DNA of 64,000 bases from Oceanirhabdus sp942490885 (GTDB lineage: Bacteria > Bacillota > Clostridia > Clostridiales > Clostridiaceae), in NCBI GenBank assembly GCA_942490885.1, contig CALNYT010000002.1, positions 1,550,001 to 1,614,000 on the forward strand. The letters are read 5' to 3'. Both the position numbers and the translations under genes were made by a program. Under the pieces are notes generated by a model that had not been told where the DNA came from, ran no database searches, and worked only from the letters and a program-made list of their open reading frames with translations. This document shows, piece by piece, positions 26,365-35,679 of the stretch (position 1 is its first letter; the number at the start of each line of letters is the position of its first letter).

Positions 26365-28333
26365 AATGTTTAAATTCAACTTATTTGCGCTTCAATCTTC
26401 TAAGAAAGCATTACTTGATAAGTTTCAAAAGCTTGAAGAGGTTCAATTTGTGGATTTTAATCTTCACAAAGCTGAAAAATCTGAATTCCTTAAGGCTGAT
26501 GATAGTTCAATTGAAATGAATGATATCAATGCTAAGATATCAGATGTAAATTTCGCATTGAAGTTACTAAATGAACATTCACCTGAAGAAAAAGGCTTTA
26601 AGGCTATGAAAGAGGGGAAAAAAGCTCTTACATATGATAACTTGAAAAAAAGTTATTCAAAACTAAAATATGAAGAGTATATTAAAGTTTTAAAAGAGCT
26701 TGATAAAAAGTTAAACCTCCTAGGGAATGAAGAGAATAAGCTTTTAGGAGATATAGAAGCATTAGTTCCTTGGTTGAATCTTGACATAGGGCTTGAAGAT
26801 ATTGAAGACTTAAATGCTTGTATTGTTGAGATTGGAACGGTACCACTTAAAAACATTGAATCTTTAAAAAAAGAACTTCAAGAGAGTAATGAAGAATTTT
26901 ATTTAGAAGAGATAAATGCTGATAAAGATGGTTACAAAGTACTAGTGGCAGGCTTAAAAGAAAGAAGAGAAATCTTAGATGAAATATTAAGTTCAAATTC
27001 ATTTAGTAAAGTGAATACAAAATTTATAAAGAAACCTTCTGATGAAATTTCAAGTCATAAAAAAACAATTAAAGAAATCAGAAGTGAAAGAGTTAAAATT
27101 ACTGAAGAAATAAAGAAACATAGTAGTTATAAAGAAGAACTAAGAATTGCATATGAATTCCTTTCAGCAGAATTAATAAAGTTACAGTGTTATTCTAAGT
27201 TTAGTAAGAGTGATAATATTGTAATAATGAATGGATGGGTTTCAGAAGATGCAAGAGAACAGTTTGAAAGTGGGATTAAGGATGTTTGTGGAGAGTATTA
27301 TTATATCGAATTAAATGAGGCTCAAGACGAAGAAAATATTCCTATCAAACTAAAAGGAAATGGATTTACAGAAGCGTTCCATAGTATTACAGAGATGTAT
27401 AGTCTACCAAATTATAAAGAGATTGATCCAACCCCAGTATTATCATTCTTCTATATTATATTCTTTGGAATGATGTTATCAGATGCAGGTTATGGAGCAC
27501 TTATGGTAATAGGTACTGGAATTGTATTAACAAAATTCAATTTAAATAAGAAGACTGAGAACTTTATGAAGCTATTTTTGTATCTTGGAATATCAACTAT
27601 AGTTTGGGGCTTAATATATGGAACATTCTTCGGAGATATTTTAACCGCTCAATATTTAGGAAGCGAAACTGGATTACTAAATTACTTTAATAATCCATTA
27701 CTAGACTCTCAAAAACAAGTTTCAGAAATATTAATAATTTCTATTATGTTTGGTGTAATCCATATTTATGTAGGATTATTTATGAAAGCGTACTTATTGT
27801 TTAGAGAGAAAAAATATTTTGATATTATTTGTGATGTTTGTACATGGTACGCAGCAGTAACTGGTTTAATATTATGGTTGGCTGGTTTTAGTCAAACAAT
27901 AGGAATGATTCTTACAATTGCCGGACTTGCTGGATTATTATTAACACAAGGAAGAGATGCAGAATCAATCGGTGGAAAAATCGGTGGAGGCGTGTATGGT
28001 CTTTATGGAATAACAGGATATATCGGAGATATAGTTTCTTACTCAAGACTTATGGCATTAGGACTTGCTACAGGAAGCATATCAATGGCATTTAATAGTA
28101 TAGTTGCATTAGTTGGAAATACAGGATTAAATTTTGCCTTAAAACTTGTACTAATACTAATTTTGTTTATACCATTACATTTATTCAACTTTGGTATTAA
28201 TGCACTTGGAACTTACGTACACACTTCGAGATTGCAATATTTGGAATTCTTTAACAAGTTCTACGAAGGTGGCGGAAATAAGTTTAAGCCTTTAGAAGCA
28301 GAAAAGAAATACTTTGAGATTTGTGAAAAATAA
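26351..28333 (+). CDS. ntpI: V-type ATPase subunit I (a-type)
   Basis: 660 residues: an N-terminal cytosolic half (1-350) with long coiled coil and a C-terminal membrane half with seven or eight helices. It forms the stator half-channel of the ion pump. The conserved arginine that faces the rotor carboxylate is seen in DIVSYSRLMALGLA. Other family marks are FGMMLSDAGYGALM and LHLFNFGINALGTYVHTSRLQY at the end (two short blocks, LHLFNFGINALG and THVHTSR-like YVHTSRLQY). It overlaps ntpF by 14 nt. Confidence 0.93.
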   Translation: MAIVKMFKFNLFALQSSKKALLDKFQKLEEVQFVDFNLHKAEKSEFLKADDSSIEMNDINAKISDVNFALKLLNEHSPEEKGFKAMKEGKKALTYDNLKKSYSKLKYEEYIKVLKELDKKLNLLGNEENKLLGDIEALVPWLNLDIGLEDIEDLNACIVEIGTVPLKNIESLKKELQESNEEFYLEEINADKDGYKVLVAGLKERREILDEILSSNSFSKVNTKFIKKPSDEISSHKKTIKEIRSERVKITEEIKKHSSYKEELRIAYEFLSAELIKLQCYSKFSKSDNIVIMNGWVSEDAREQFESGIKDVCGEYYYIELNEAQDEENIPIKLKGNGFTEAFHSITEMYSLPNYKEIDPTPVLSFFYIIFFGMMLSDAGYGALMVIGTGIVLTKFNLNKKTENFMKLFLYLGISTIVWGLIYGTFFGDILTAQYLGSETGLLNYFNNPLLDSQKQVSEILIISIMFGVIHIYVGLFMKAYLLFREKKYFDIICDVCTWYAAVTGLILWLAGFSQTIGMILTIAGLAGLLLTQGRDAESIGGKIGGGVYGLYGITGYIGDIVSYSRLMALGLATGSISMAFNSIVALVGNTGLNFALKLVLILILFIPLHLFNFGINALGTYVHTSRLQYLEFFNKFYEGGGNKFKPLEAEKKYFEICEK

Positions 28334-28363
28334 TCAGTTTATAATTGAATGGAGGAAATAATA

Positions 28364-28864
28364 ATGGAAAACTTTACACAATTTTTAGTTCAATATGGTG
28401 GAATCATCTTAGCATTATTAGGAGCAGGCTTAGCAGTAGGATTAACAGGTGTTGGATCAGCTAGAGGTATAGGTATTGTTGGGCAAGCGGCATCAGGCGT
28501 TATTACAGAGGACCCAGATAAGTTTGGTAAAGCACTTATCTTAGAATTACTACCAGGTACTCAAGGAATATATGGATTCGTTATTGCATTCTTAGTATTC
28601 ATAAAGGTTGGAGTTTTAGGTGGATTAAAACTAGATTTAGATTTACAAACAGGATTCTTAATATTCATGGCATGTTTACCAATTGCTATCGCTGGATGGA
28701 AATCAGCAATTTCTCAAGGAAAAGTTGCAGCAGCAGGTATGCAAATTTTAGCTAAGAAACCAGAGCACTCTACTAAAGGAATCATCCTTTCAGTTATGGT
28801 TGAGACTTATGCATTGCTTGCATTCGTTGTATCTATGTTAGCTTTAATGGGTATTACTGTTTAA
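28364..28864 (+). CDS. ntpK: V-type ATPase proteolipid subunit K, probably sodium-binding
   Basis: 166-residue rotor ring protein with two hairpins (four helices). It has the residues that bind sodium in Enterococcus hirae NtpK: LLPGTQG (T66, Q67), SQGK (Q118) and VMVETYA (E147). The single essential carboxylate in helix 4 and the TQ pair in helix 2 favour Na+ over H+ as the coupling ion. An additional glutamate (E61) is present near the first site. The start is the ATG at 28364; the upstream ATG at 28349 is part of the ATGGAGGAA ribosome site. About ten residues longer than the E. hirae protein. Confidence 0.93.
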   Translation: MENFTQFLVQYGGIILALLGAGLAVGLTGVGSARGIGIVGQAASGVITEDPDKFGKALILELLPGTQGIYGFVIAFLVFIKVGVLGGLKLDLDLQTGFLIFMACLPIAIAGWKSAISQGKVAAAGMQILAKKPEHSTKGIILSVMVETYALLAFVVSMLALMGITV

Positions 28865-28891
28865 TCAAAAAAAAAAGTTAGGGTGAAGAAT

Positions 28892-29488
28892 ATGGCTAAT
28901 TTAGAGAAGTTAACAAATAAAATTGTTGAGGAAGCTAAAATCGAGGCTGATAGAATTTTTAAAGAAGCCGAAGAAGAAAAAACAAAGCTTATCTCATCCA
29001 TGGAGAAAAAAGGAAACAAAGAGAGGGAATTAATACTAGAAAAAGCTAAAAGAGAAGCTGAACTTAGAAGAGAAAGAGTTATTTCTAATGCAAAGTTAAA
29101 AATTAGAAATGATAAACTTGAAGCTAAACAAGGTATGTTAGATAAGATTTTCGAAAAAGCTGTACTAGAATTAAATCTTTTAGATAGTAAAAGTAAAATT
29201 GAGTTCATTAAAAGAACTATAAGTGAAATTGATATTGCTGGTGACGAGGAAATCATACTAAGCAATGATATTATAGAGGTTTTTGAAAAAGAATATTTAG
29301 AAGGTATAAATGCAAATCTAAAATCTATTGGTAAAAAAGGTGAACTTAAAGTTTGCAAAGAGGATAGGAATCTTAAAGGTGGATTTATAATCAGCAAAAA
29401 TGGAATTGAACTTAACTGGTCATTCCAATCTATAGTTGAGAATTTAAGAGAAGAGCTTGAAGGTGAAATTCTTGCAATCCTATTCTAA
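28892..29488 (+). CDS. ntpE: V-type ATPase subunit E
   Basis: 198 residues: an N-terminal helix rich in Lys/Glu (about 1-90) and a C-terminal globular part with the GGFIISKNGIELNWSF segment typical of subunit E. Peripheral stalk partner of the first subunit. The start is ATG 28892 behind AGGGTGA; an in-frame GTG three codons earlier overlaps the ribosome site. A large open frame on the opposite strand here is only an antisense shadow. Confidence 0.9.
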   Translation: MANLEKLTNKIVEEAKIEADRIFKEAEEEKTKLISSMEKKGNKERELILEKAKREAELRRERVISNAKLKIRNDKLEAKQGMLDKIFEKAVLELNLLDSKSKIEFIKRTISEIDIAGDEEIILSNDIIEVFEKEYLEGINANLKSIGKKGELKVCKEDRNLKGGFIISKNGIELNWSFQSIVENLREELEGEILAILF

Positions 29489-29529
29489 ATGGCTTTGAAA
29501 AAGAAAAAAGTTGAAAGAGGTGAAAACCT

Positions 29530-30534
29530 GTGATTGATAACACTATGTTCATTCAAGCTGTGTCTCATATAAGAGCTTTGGAACTTTATCTTTTAGATGA
29601 GGGGAAACTTAACAGAATGATTGAGAGTTCAACTGGTGACGAAGCCATGAAAATTCTAGCTGAAACAGTATACGGTCAATATATTTCTAAATTAGAGCGT
29701 ACAGAAGATTATGAATCTATGTTGGGTGAAGAACTTAAAAGTGTATATAATGAAATGTATAAAGTTTCTCCAGATAGAAGAATAATTGATATAATGGGCG
29801 TTAGATATGATTATCATAATATTAAAACATTGCTTAAAGCTAAGTTCTTGAACAAAGATTTAGATTCAATACTTATACCTATTGGAATATATAGTATTGA
29901 TCAATTAAAGAATGCTTTGGAAAATGGAGATTTTTATGATATTAAAGGTAGGATGAGAACTGGAATAGAAGAGAGTTTAAGTGATTTTGAAAAATATTCA
30001 GATCCTCAACGTGTAGATATGATAATGGATAAATACATGTACATAGATATGTATGAAATAGCAAAAGAAATAGGGGATCCATTCATAGAAAAATACGTTA
30101 AAATGAGTATAGATGTAACTAATATTACGACTTTCTTCAGAATAAAAAAGCAGAAAAAAGAAAAGCTTTTTTTAGAGTTTGCACTACTAACTAATGGATA
30201 TATTGATTTGGATATTTATAATGAATATTACAATGATTCAGCTGAAAATTTTGCATCAAGAATAGCTCATACTGATTATTATGATTTAGTAAGAGCAGGT
30301 GTTGAAGAACTTTCAAAGAGTGGCAAATTAAGTACTCTTGAAATGTTAAGAGATAATTTTATTATGGATAAAATGAAAGATGCAAAATATGTGAGCTTTG
30401 GAAGTGAACCAATCATAGCATATATATTCGGAAAAGAAAGTGAATTGAAAGCTATCAGAACTATAATGGTTGGTAAGCTTAATAATATTGAGCCAGATTT
30501 GATTAAAGGAAGGCTGCGTGATATTTATGTATAA
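29530..30534 (+). CDS. ntpC: V-type ATPase subunit C (d-type)
   Basis: 334-residue soluble subunit that couples the central stalk to the K ring. Family marks are AVSHIRALELYLL near the N-terminus, GVRYDYHNIKTLLKAKF, and the C-terminal PIIAYIFGKESELKAIRTI. GTG start behind AGAGGTGAAAAC. Its end overlaps the start of the next subunit gene. Confidence 0.92.
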   Translation: MIDNTMFIQAVSHIRALELYLLDEGKLNRMIESSTGDEAMKILAETVYGQYISKLERTEDYESMLGEELKSVYNEMYKVSPDRRIIDIMGVRYDYHNIKTLLKAKFLNKDLDSILIPIGIYSIDQLKNALENGDFYDIKGRMRTGIEESLSDFEKYSDPQRVDMIMDKYMYIDMYEIAKEIGDPFIEKYVKMSIDVTNITTFFRIKKQKKEKLFLEFALLTNGYIDLDIYNEYYNDSAENFASRIAHTDYYDLVRAGVEELSKSGKLSTLEMLRDNFIMDKMKDAKYVSFGSEPIIAYIFGKESELKAIRTIMVGKLNNIEPDLIKGRLRDIYV

Positions 30535-30835
30535 GATCGGAGTTGTAGGGGATAAAGATTCTATTTTAGCTTTTAAAGCTATAGGAATAGAGGTTTATCC
30601 TGTAGTAGGAGCAGAAGAAAGCAGAAAAACAATAGATAGACTGGCAAGAGATGAATACGGAATTATTTTTGTAACTGAACAAGTTGCAGCAGAAATACCA
30701 GACACTATTGCAAGATATGATAAAACAATGCTTCCTGCCGTTATATTGATTCCAAGTAATCAAGGTTCACTTAATATTGGAATGAAAAGAATTAGTGATA
30801 ATGTAGAAAAAGCAGTAGGAGTTAATATTCTATAG
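30527..30835 (+). CDS. ntpG: V-type ATPase subunit F
   Basis: About 102 residues with the Rossmann-like fold of the central-stalk subunit F: MYKIGVVGDKDSILAFKAIG at the start, GIIFVTEQVAAEI in the middle and LPAVILIPS near the end. The ATG at 30527 matches the usual family start. A GTG at 30518 has slightly better spacing to AAAGGAAGG and would add three residues. It overlaps the end of ntpC by 8 nt. Confidence 0.9.
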   Translation: MYKIGVVGDKDSILAFKAIGIEVYPVVGAEESRKTIDRLARDEYGIIFVTEQVAAEIPDTIARYDKTMLPAVILIPSNQGSLNIGMKRISDNVEKAVGVNIL

Positions 30836-30852
30836 AAAGGTAGGTAGTTGAC

Positions 30853-32625
30853 TTGAAAATCGGTAAGATATTTAAAGTATCTGGTCCTCTAGTTGTTGCC
30901 GAAAACATGGATGAAGCTAACGTTTATGACGTTGTTAGAGTTGGTGAAAGAGGATTAGTTGGAGAAATTATAGAAATGAGAGGCGATAGAGCTTCTATAC
31001 AGGTTTACGAGGAAACTTCAGGTATTGGACCAGGGGACCCAGTTAAAACAACTGGAGAACCATTAAGTGTTGAACTTGGACCTGGAATTATGGAGTGCAT
31101 GTTTGATGGAATTCAAAGACCTCTTAATAGTATTATGGAGAAGGTTGGTAACTTCTTAAGTAAGGGAGTTGAAGTTCCATCATTAGATAGAGAAAAGAAA
31201 TGGCATTTTGTGCCTACTGCAAAGGTAGGAGATGAAGTTGAAGGTGGTACTATTATTGGTGCAGTTCAAGAAACTTCAGTTATTAGCCATAAAATAATGG
31301 TTCCTCATGGAGTTAAAGGTAAGATAAAGAGCATACACGAAGGTGAATTCACTGTAGTTGAAACTGTTGCAGTGGTTGAAACTGAAAATGGTGATAAAGA
31401 AGTAATAATGATGCAAAAATGGCCTGTAAGAAAAGGAAGACCTTACAAGCAGAAGTTAAATCCTGTTGAACCACTGGTAACAGGACAAAGAATTATTGAT
31501 ACTTTCTTCCCAGTTGCAAAGGGTGGAACAGCATGTGTACCAGGACCATTCGGAAGTGGTAAAACAGTTGTTCAACACCAATTAGCTAAATGGGGAGATG
31601 CTGAGATTGTTGTTTATGTTGGATGTGGAGAGCGTGGTAATGAGATGACAGACGTTCTTAATGAATTCCCGGAGTTAATTGACCCTAAAACTGGAGAATC
31701 ATTAATGAAGAGAACGACTCTTATTGCTAATACATCTAATATGCCAGTTGCTGCGAGAGAGGCTTCAATATATACTGGATTAACTCTTGGAGAATACTTC
31801 AGAGATATGGGTTACTCTGTAGCTATGATGGCAGACTCTACGTCTAGATGGGCAGAAGCTTTAAGAGAGATGTCTGGTAGACTTGAAGAGATGCCTGGTG
31901 ATGAAGGTTACCCTGCATATCTTGGATCAAGAGCAGCTGATATCTATGAGAGAGCTGGAAAAGTTATTTGTTTAGGTGGAGAAGACAGAGAGGGTGCACT
32001 TACAATGATTGGTGCGGTATCACCTCCTGGAGGAGACCTTTCGGAGCCAGTTACACAGGCCACTTTAAGAATTGTTAAGGTTTTCTGGGGACTTGATTCA
32101 CAGTTAGCATATAAGAGACACTTCCCAGCTATTAACTGGTTGAGCTCATATTCATTATATAATGAGAAAATTGGTGGATGGATGAATGAGAATGTTGCAA
32201 GTGATTGGACAAAACTTACAACAGGAGCAATGGCGTTATTACAAGATGAAGCTAAATTAGAAGAGATTGTTAGACTTGTTGGTATTGATGCCTTATCTGA
32301 AGGTGATAGATTAAAACTTGAAGTTGCTAAGTCAATTAGAGAGGACTATTTAATGCAGAATGCATTCCACGAAGTTGATACATTTGCATCTCTTGATAAG
32401 CAATATAAAATGTTGAGATTAATTCTTACTTATAAAGAAGAAGCAGAAAAAGCTATCAAAGCTGGAGTTTATTTAGAAAAGCTTCTAAAAATGGAAATAA
32501 GAGATAGAATTGCAAGAGTTAAGTACATCCCAGAAACTGAAATGAACAGAGTTGATGCAATCTTCAATGACTTAAGCAAGGATATGGAAAAAATAATCAG
32601 CGAAGAAGGTGTCGGTAATGCTTAA
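30853..32625 (+). CDS. ntpA: V-type ATP synthase/ATPase catalytic subunit A
   Basis: 590 residues, catalytic nucleotide-binding subunit. The P-loop GPFGSGKT, the family bulge domain (about 110-190, WPVRKGRPY at its end), VYVGCGERGNEMTDVL and MADSTSRWAEALREMSGRLEEMPGDEGYPAYL (several conserved blocks, e.g. DSTSRWAEAL and EMPGDEGYP) are all intact. TTG start behind AAAGGTAGG. The 3' end overlaps subunit B by 8 nt, typical of translational coupling. Confidence 0.96.
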   Translation: MKIGKIFKVSGPLVVAENMDEANVYDVVRVGERGLVGEIIEMRGDRASIQVYEETSGIGPGDPVKTTGEPLSVELGPGIMECMFDGIQRPLNSIMEKVGNFLSKGVEVPSLDREKKWHFVPTAKVGDEVEGGTIIGAVQETSVISHKIMVPHGVKGKIKSIHEGEFTVVETVAVVETENGDKEVIMMQKWPVRKGRPYKQKLNPVEPLVTGQRIIDTFFPVAKGGTACVPGPFGSGKTVVQHQLAKWGDAEIVVYVGCGERGNEMTDVLNEFPELIDPKTGESLMKRTTLIANTSNMPVAAREASIYTGLTLGEYFRDMGYSVAMMADSTSRWAEALREMSGRLEEMPGDEGYPAYLGSRAADIYERAGKVICLGGEDREGALTMIGAVSPPGGDLSEPVTQATLRIVKVFWGLDSQLAYKRHFPAINWLSSYSLYNEKIGGWMNENVASDWTKLTTGAMALLQDEAKLEEIVRLVGIDALSEGDRLKLEVAKSIREDYLMQNAFHEVDTFASLDKQYKMLRLILTYKEEAEKAIKAGVYLEKLLKMEIRDRIARVKYIPETEMNRVDAIFNDLSKDMEKIISEEGVGNA

Positions 32626-34000
32626 AGAATACAGAACGGTAAAAGAGGTTGTTGGTCCTTTAATGCTTGTTGACCAAGTTGAAGGTATAAAATATGATGA
32701 GCTAGTAGAAATAGAGCTTCATAATGGCGAAAAAAGAAGAGGTAAAGTTCTTGAGGTTAACGGAGATAAGGCGGTTGTTCAGTTATTTGAAAGTTCTGCC
32801 GGAATAAACCTTAAAGGAGCAAAAGTTAGATTTGAAGGTAAACCACTAGAACTTGGTGTATCAGAAGATATGTTGGGAAGAGTATTTGATGGTCTTGGTA
32901 GACCTAAAGATGGTGGACCAAAGATTATACCTGATAAAAAGCTAGACATAAATGGAGAGCCTATTAACCCTGTAGCGAGAAACTACCCTGATGAGTTTAT
33001 TCAAACAGGAGTATCAGCAATTGATGGATTAAATACATTAGTTAGAGGACAAAAGCTACCAGTTTTCTCTGGTTCAGGTCTTCCACATGCAGAACTTGCA
33101 GCACAAATCGCTAGACAGGCAAAAGTTAAAGATTCAGATTCAAAATTCGTTGTTGTTTTTGCAGCAATAGGTATTACTTTCGAAGAGGCTCAGTTCTTTG
33201 TTGATGACTTTACAAAAACAGGTGCAATTGATAGAACTGTTTTATTCATGAACTTAGCAAATGACCCAGCAATTGAGAGAATAGCAACACCAAGAATGGC
33301 TCTTACAGCTGCAGAATACTTAGCTTATGAGAGAGGCATGCACGTACTTGTTATAATGACTGACCTTACAAACTACTGTGAGGCACTTAGAGAAGTATCT
33401 GCTGCTAGAAAAGAGGTTCCAGGAAGAAGAGGATATCCAGGATACCTATACACTGACCTTTCTACAATATATGAGAGAGCAGGAAGAATTAAGGGACTTG
33501 AGGGATCAATTACTCAGATTCCAATTTTAACAATGCCAGAGGATGATAAAACACATCCAATTCCAGACTTAACAGGATATATCACTGAAGGACAGATTAT
33601 TCTTTCAAGAGAACTGTATAAGCAAGGGATAATGCCACCTATAAATGTTCTTCCTTCTTTATCAAGACTAAAAGATAAAGGTATTGGTAAGAAAAAGACT
33701 AGAGAAGATCATGCAGATACAATGAACCAATTGTTTGCTGGTTATGCTCAAGGAATACAAGCAAAAGAACTTGCGGTTATTCTTGGTGAGTCAGCACTTT
33801 CAGAAAGTGATAGAGCTTTTGCAAAGTTTGCTGATGAATTTGAGAAGAAATATGTTTCTCAAGGCTTTGAAACTAATAGAATGATTGAAGATACATTGAA
33901 TCTTGGATGGGAGTTATTATCTATCTTACCTAAAACAGAACTTAAGAGAATTAGGGATGAATATATTGATAAGTACTTACCTAAAAGAGAGGGTGAGTAA
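32618..34000 (+). CDS. ntpB: V-type ATP synthase/ATPase subunit B
   Basis: 460 residues, the non-catalytic partner of subunit A. In place of a P-loop it has FSGSGLPHAELAAQIARQA, the usual B-subunit sequence. Other conserved blocks are VLVIMTDLTNYCEALREVS and ERAGRIKGLEGSITQIPIL. The start is the ATG at 32618 behind AAGGTG, inside the end of subunit A; an in-frame GTG at 32609 is too close to that site. Confidence 0.96.
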   Translation: MLKEYRTVKEVVGPLMLVDQVEGIKYDELVEIELHNGEKRRGKVLEVNGDKAVVQLFESSAGINLKGAKVRFEGKPLELGVSEDMLGRVFDGLGRPKDGGPKIIPDKKLDINGEPINPVARNYPDEFIQTGVSAIDGLNTLVRGQKLPVFSGSGLPHAELAAQIARQAKVKDSDSKFVVVFAAIGITFEEAQFFVDDFTKTGAIDRTVLFMNLANDPAIERIATPRMALTAAEYLAYERGMHVLVIMTDLTNYCEALREVSAARKEVPGRRGYPGYLYTDLSTIYERAGRIKGLEGSITQIPILTMPEDDKTHPIPDLTGYITEGQIILSRELYKQGIMPPINVLPSLSRLKDKGIGKKKTREDHADTMNQLFAGYAQGIQAKELAVILGESALSESDRAFAKFADEFEKKYVSQGFETNRMIEDTLNLGWELLSILPKTELKRIRDEYIDKYLPKREGE

Positions 34001-34002
34001 GT

Positions 34003-34665
34003 TTGGCTACTAATAAATTGAACGTTAATCCTACAAGAATGGTGAGCACTCAACTAAAGAAGAGACTATTAACTGCTACAAGAGGGCACAAACTATTAAA
34101 AGATAAACAAGATGAATTAATGAGAAGATTTATTGAGCTCATAAAATATAACAATAAACTTAGAAAAGAAGTTGAAGAACAATTAGAAGGTTCTTTTAAA
34201 GATTTTGTAATGGCTAGAGCTATAATGTCAGATGAGTTCTTAGAACAGGCTATAGCTTACCCAAAAGAGAACATAAGTCTAGATGTTCAAACTAAGAATG
34301 TTATGAGTGTTAATGTTCCTATAATGAAGTTTAAGAGAAAATTAGAAGGTGATGAAGGAAGCATTTATCCTTATGGATTTGCGAATACTTCAGCTGAACT
34401 TGATGAATCTCTCGAAAAAATATATAATATTCTACCAAAGTTATTAGAACTTGCAGAGGTGGAAAAATCTTGTCAGCTAATGGCTGATGAAATTGAAAAG
34501 ACAAGAAGAAGAGTTAATGCTCTTGAATACATGACTATTCCTAATCTTACTGAGACTATTAAATTTATCAAGATGAAACTTGATGAAAATGAAAGAAGTT
34601 CAATAACAAGACTTATGAAGGTTAAGAGTATGATGGAAGAAGCAGCGAAAAACGCTGAAGCTTAA
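34003..34665 (+). CDS. ntpD: V-type ATPase central shaft subunit D
   Basis: 220 residues, mostly long helices, rotor shaft of the enzyme. The pattern LNVNPTRMVSTQLKKRL at the start and RRRVNALEYMTIPNL near the C-terminus is diagnostic. TTG start behind GAGGGTGAG, 2 nt after the subunit B stop. Last gene of the operon, followed by a terminator. No ntpH or ntpJ (potassium transporter) gene follows, unlike E. hirae. Confidence 0.93.
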   Translation: MATNKLNVNPTRMVSTQLKKRLLTATRGHKLLKDKQDELMRRFIELIKYNNKLRKEVEEQLEGSFKDFVMARAIMSDEFLEQAIAYPKENISLDVQTKNVMSVNVPIMKFKRKLEGDEGSIYPYGFANTSAELDESLEKIYNILPKLLELAEVEKSCQLMADEIEKTRRRVNALEYMTIPNLTETIKFIKMKLDENERSSITRLMKVKSMMEEAAKNAEA

Positions 34666-34667
34666 TT

Positions 34668-34694
34668 AAAAGAAGGGAGTTTCCCTTCTTTTTT
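34668..34694 (+). terminator. Terminator of the V-ATPase operon
   Basis: AAAAGAAGGGA-GTT-TCCCTTCTTTTTT, right after the subunit D stop. Confidence 0.9.
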
Positions 34695-34747
34695 GTTGTT
34701 AGCAAACTTAGAAAAATATCTAAAGGATAAAAAGAGAGAGAAAACAT

Positions 34748-34986
34748 AATTGATAATGTATAATGGATAATGATTGATATTTCTCTCTGAGAAATTTTAA
34801 TTATATTGTTCAGTGAACAATACAGCTTTACTCGTTTCATTTTGAATGAAACATTGTAGTTTAAACACAATATTTTATCCTAGGAAAAATGACTAAAAGC
34901 ATCGTGTCCTTAAGAACAATAAAATATAGTTTCTGCGTATGCAGAAAGATCCTTCGTTCTTAACTCTCAACTCACCACTCTCAACT
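34748..34986. repeat. Family A repeat, full length
   Basis: Same order of hairpins as at 13911-14158: TTTCTCTCTGAGAAA, GTTTCATTTTGAATGAAAC and TTTCTGCGTATGCAGAAA, ending in TCGTTCTTAACTCTCAACTC. The left inverted end is more diverged (TGATAATGTATAATGG). Confidence 0.8.
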
Positions 34987-35280
34987 TCTTTTTTAAAATA
35001 TTCCTTTGTTATTTATATGTATTTATATTATAATTATTTAAGAATGAAGTTTTGATAAGTAGATAAAATTATATGCTATGGATTATTACACTTATATATA
35101 GGGAGTTAAAGAAATAAAAATATAATACAAATAATGTATATGATAATACAATCAAGTCAAAGCTACGTATAGATGCGACGGATATTTTGTGATATAACAA
35201 TAAGTAGTTTTCAAGGATGAAGTAGAGCGCAAAATGACTGGTTATTTATTTGAATATGCATAATATAGGGGGAAGTATAT
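34987..35280. other. Intergenic region with half a family B repeat
   Basis: 294 nt without a gene. The right half of a family B palindrome (GGTTATTTATTTGAATATGC) lies at 35239-35260, just before the ribosome site of the next gene. Nothing else was recognised. Confidence 0.55.
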
Positions 35281-35619
35281 ATGATGGAAAAAGACGAAAA
35301 ATTAGTTATGATTGAAGACAAAAAACTCAAGGAGCTAAGACTTGGTCTTAACGAACTAAAACTTTCAGTTGGAGATGAAATATTAAGAAAGAAGGTTGAG
35401 AAGTTAATAAAGCTTATTGAAGGTGAGAAGGTACAAGAGGACGAAAATGTTGCAGATATAATTTATAAAAAAATGAAAGATACAGATGATTCAGAGCTTA
35501 ATGTAAAATTGTATATGTTATATAGAAAGCTTGAAGAGGGCAAAGTTGATGAAGCAGAGGCATTAAGACAATACAACATTTTTGTAGGGCAAGAATATAA
35601 GAGCAGTTACGTTTTTTAA
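35281..35619 (+). CDS. Hypothetical charged protein (112 aa)
   Basis: Soluble, helix-rich, highly charged protein (starts MMEKDEKLVM). The first half predicts as two helices (KELRLGLNELKLSVGDEIL), the second contains LYMLYRKLEEGKVDEAEAL, and the end is YKSSYVF. No cysteine, signal peptide or membrane segment. GGGGGAAG precedes the ATG. It is monocistronic with a strong terminator. The family was not recognised. Confidence 0.7.
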   Translation: MMEKDEKLVMIEDKKLKELRLGLNELKLSVGDEILRKKVEKLIKLIEGEKVQEDENVADIIYKKMKDTDDSELNVKLYMLYRKLEEGKVDEAEALRQYNIFVGQEYKSSYVF

Positions 35620-35651
35620 GATAAAAAAATATAGTTGACAATTGTCAATTT

Positions 35652-35679
35652 AAAAAAAGCACGGTAACGTGCTTTTTTT
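35652..35679. terminator. Bidirectional terminator
   Basis: AAAAAAAGCACG-GTAA-CGTGCTTTTTTT. It ends the 112-aa gene on the plus strand and the selenoprotein gene on the minus strand, whose stop codon lies in its T/A tract. Confidence 0.9.

Noticed and set aside
28861..29397. Long open frame on the minus strand (about 178 codons) opposite the V-ATPase E subunit
   Set aside because: It is antisense to a Lys/Glu-rich coding sequence, which yields Ser/Phe/Leu-rich readings. No ribosome site and no family resemblance.
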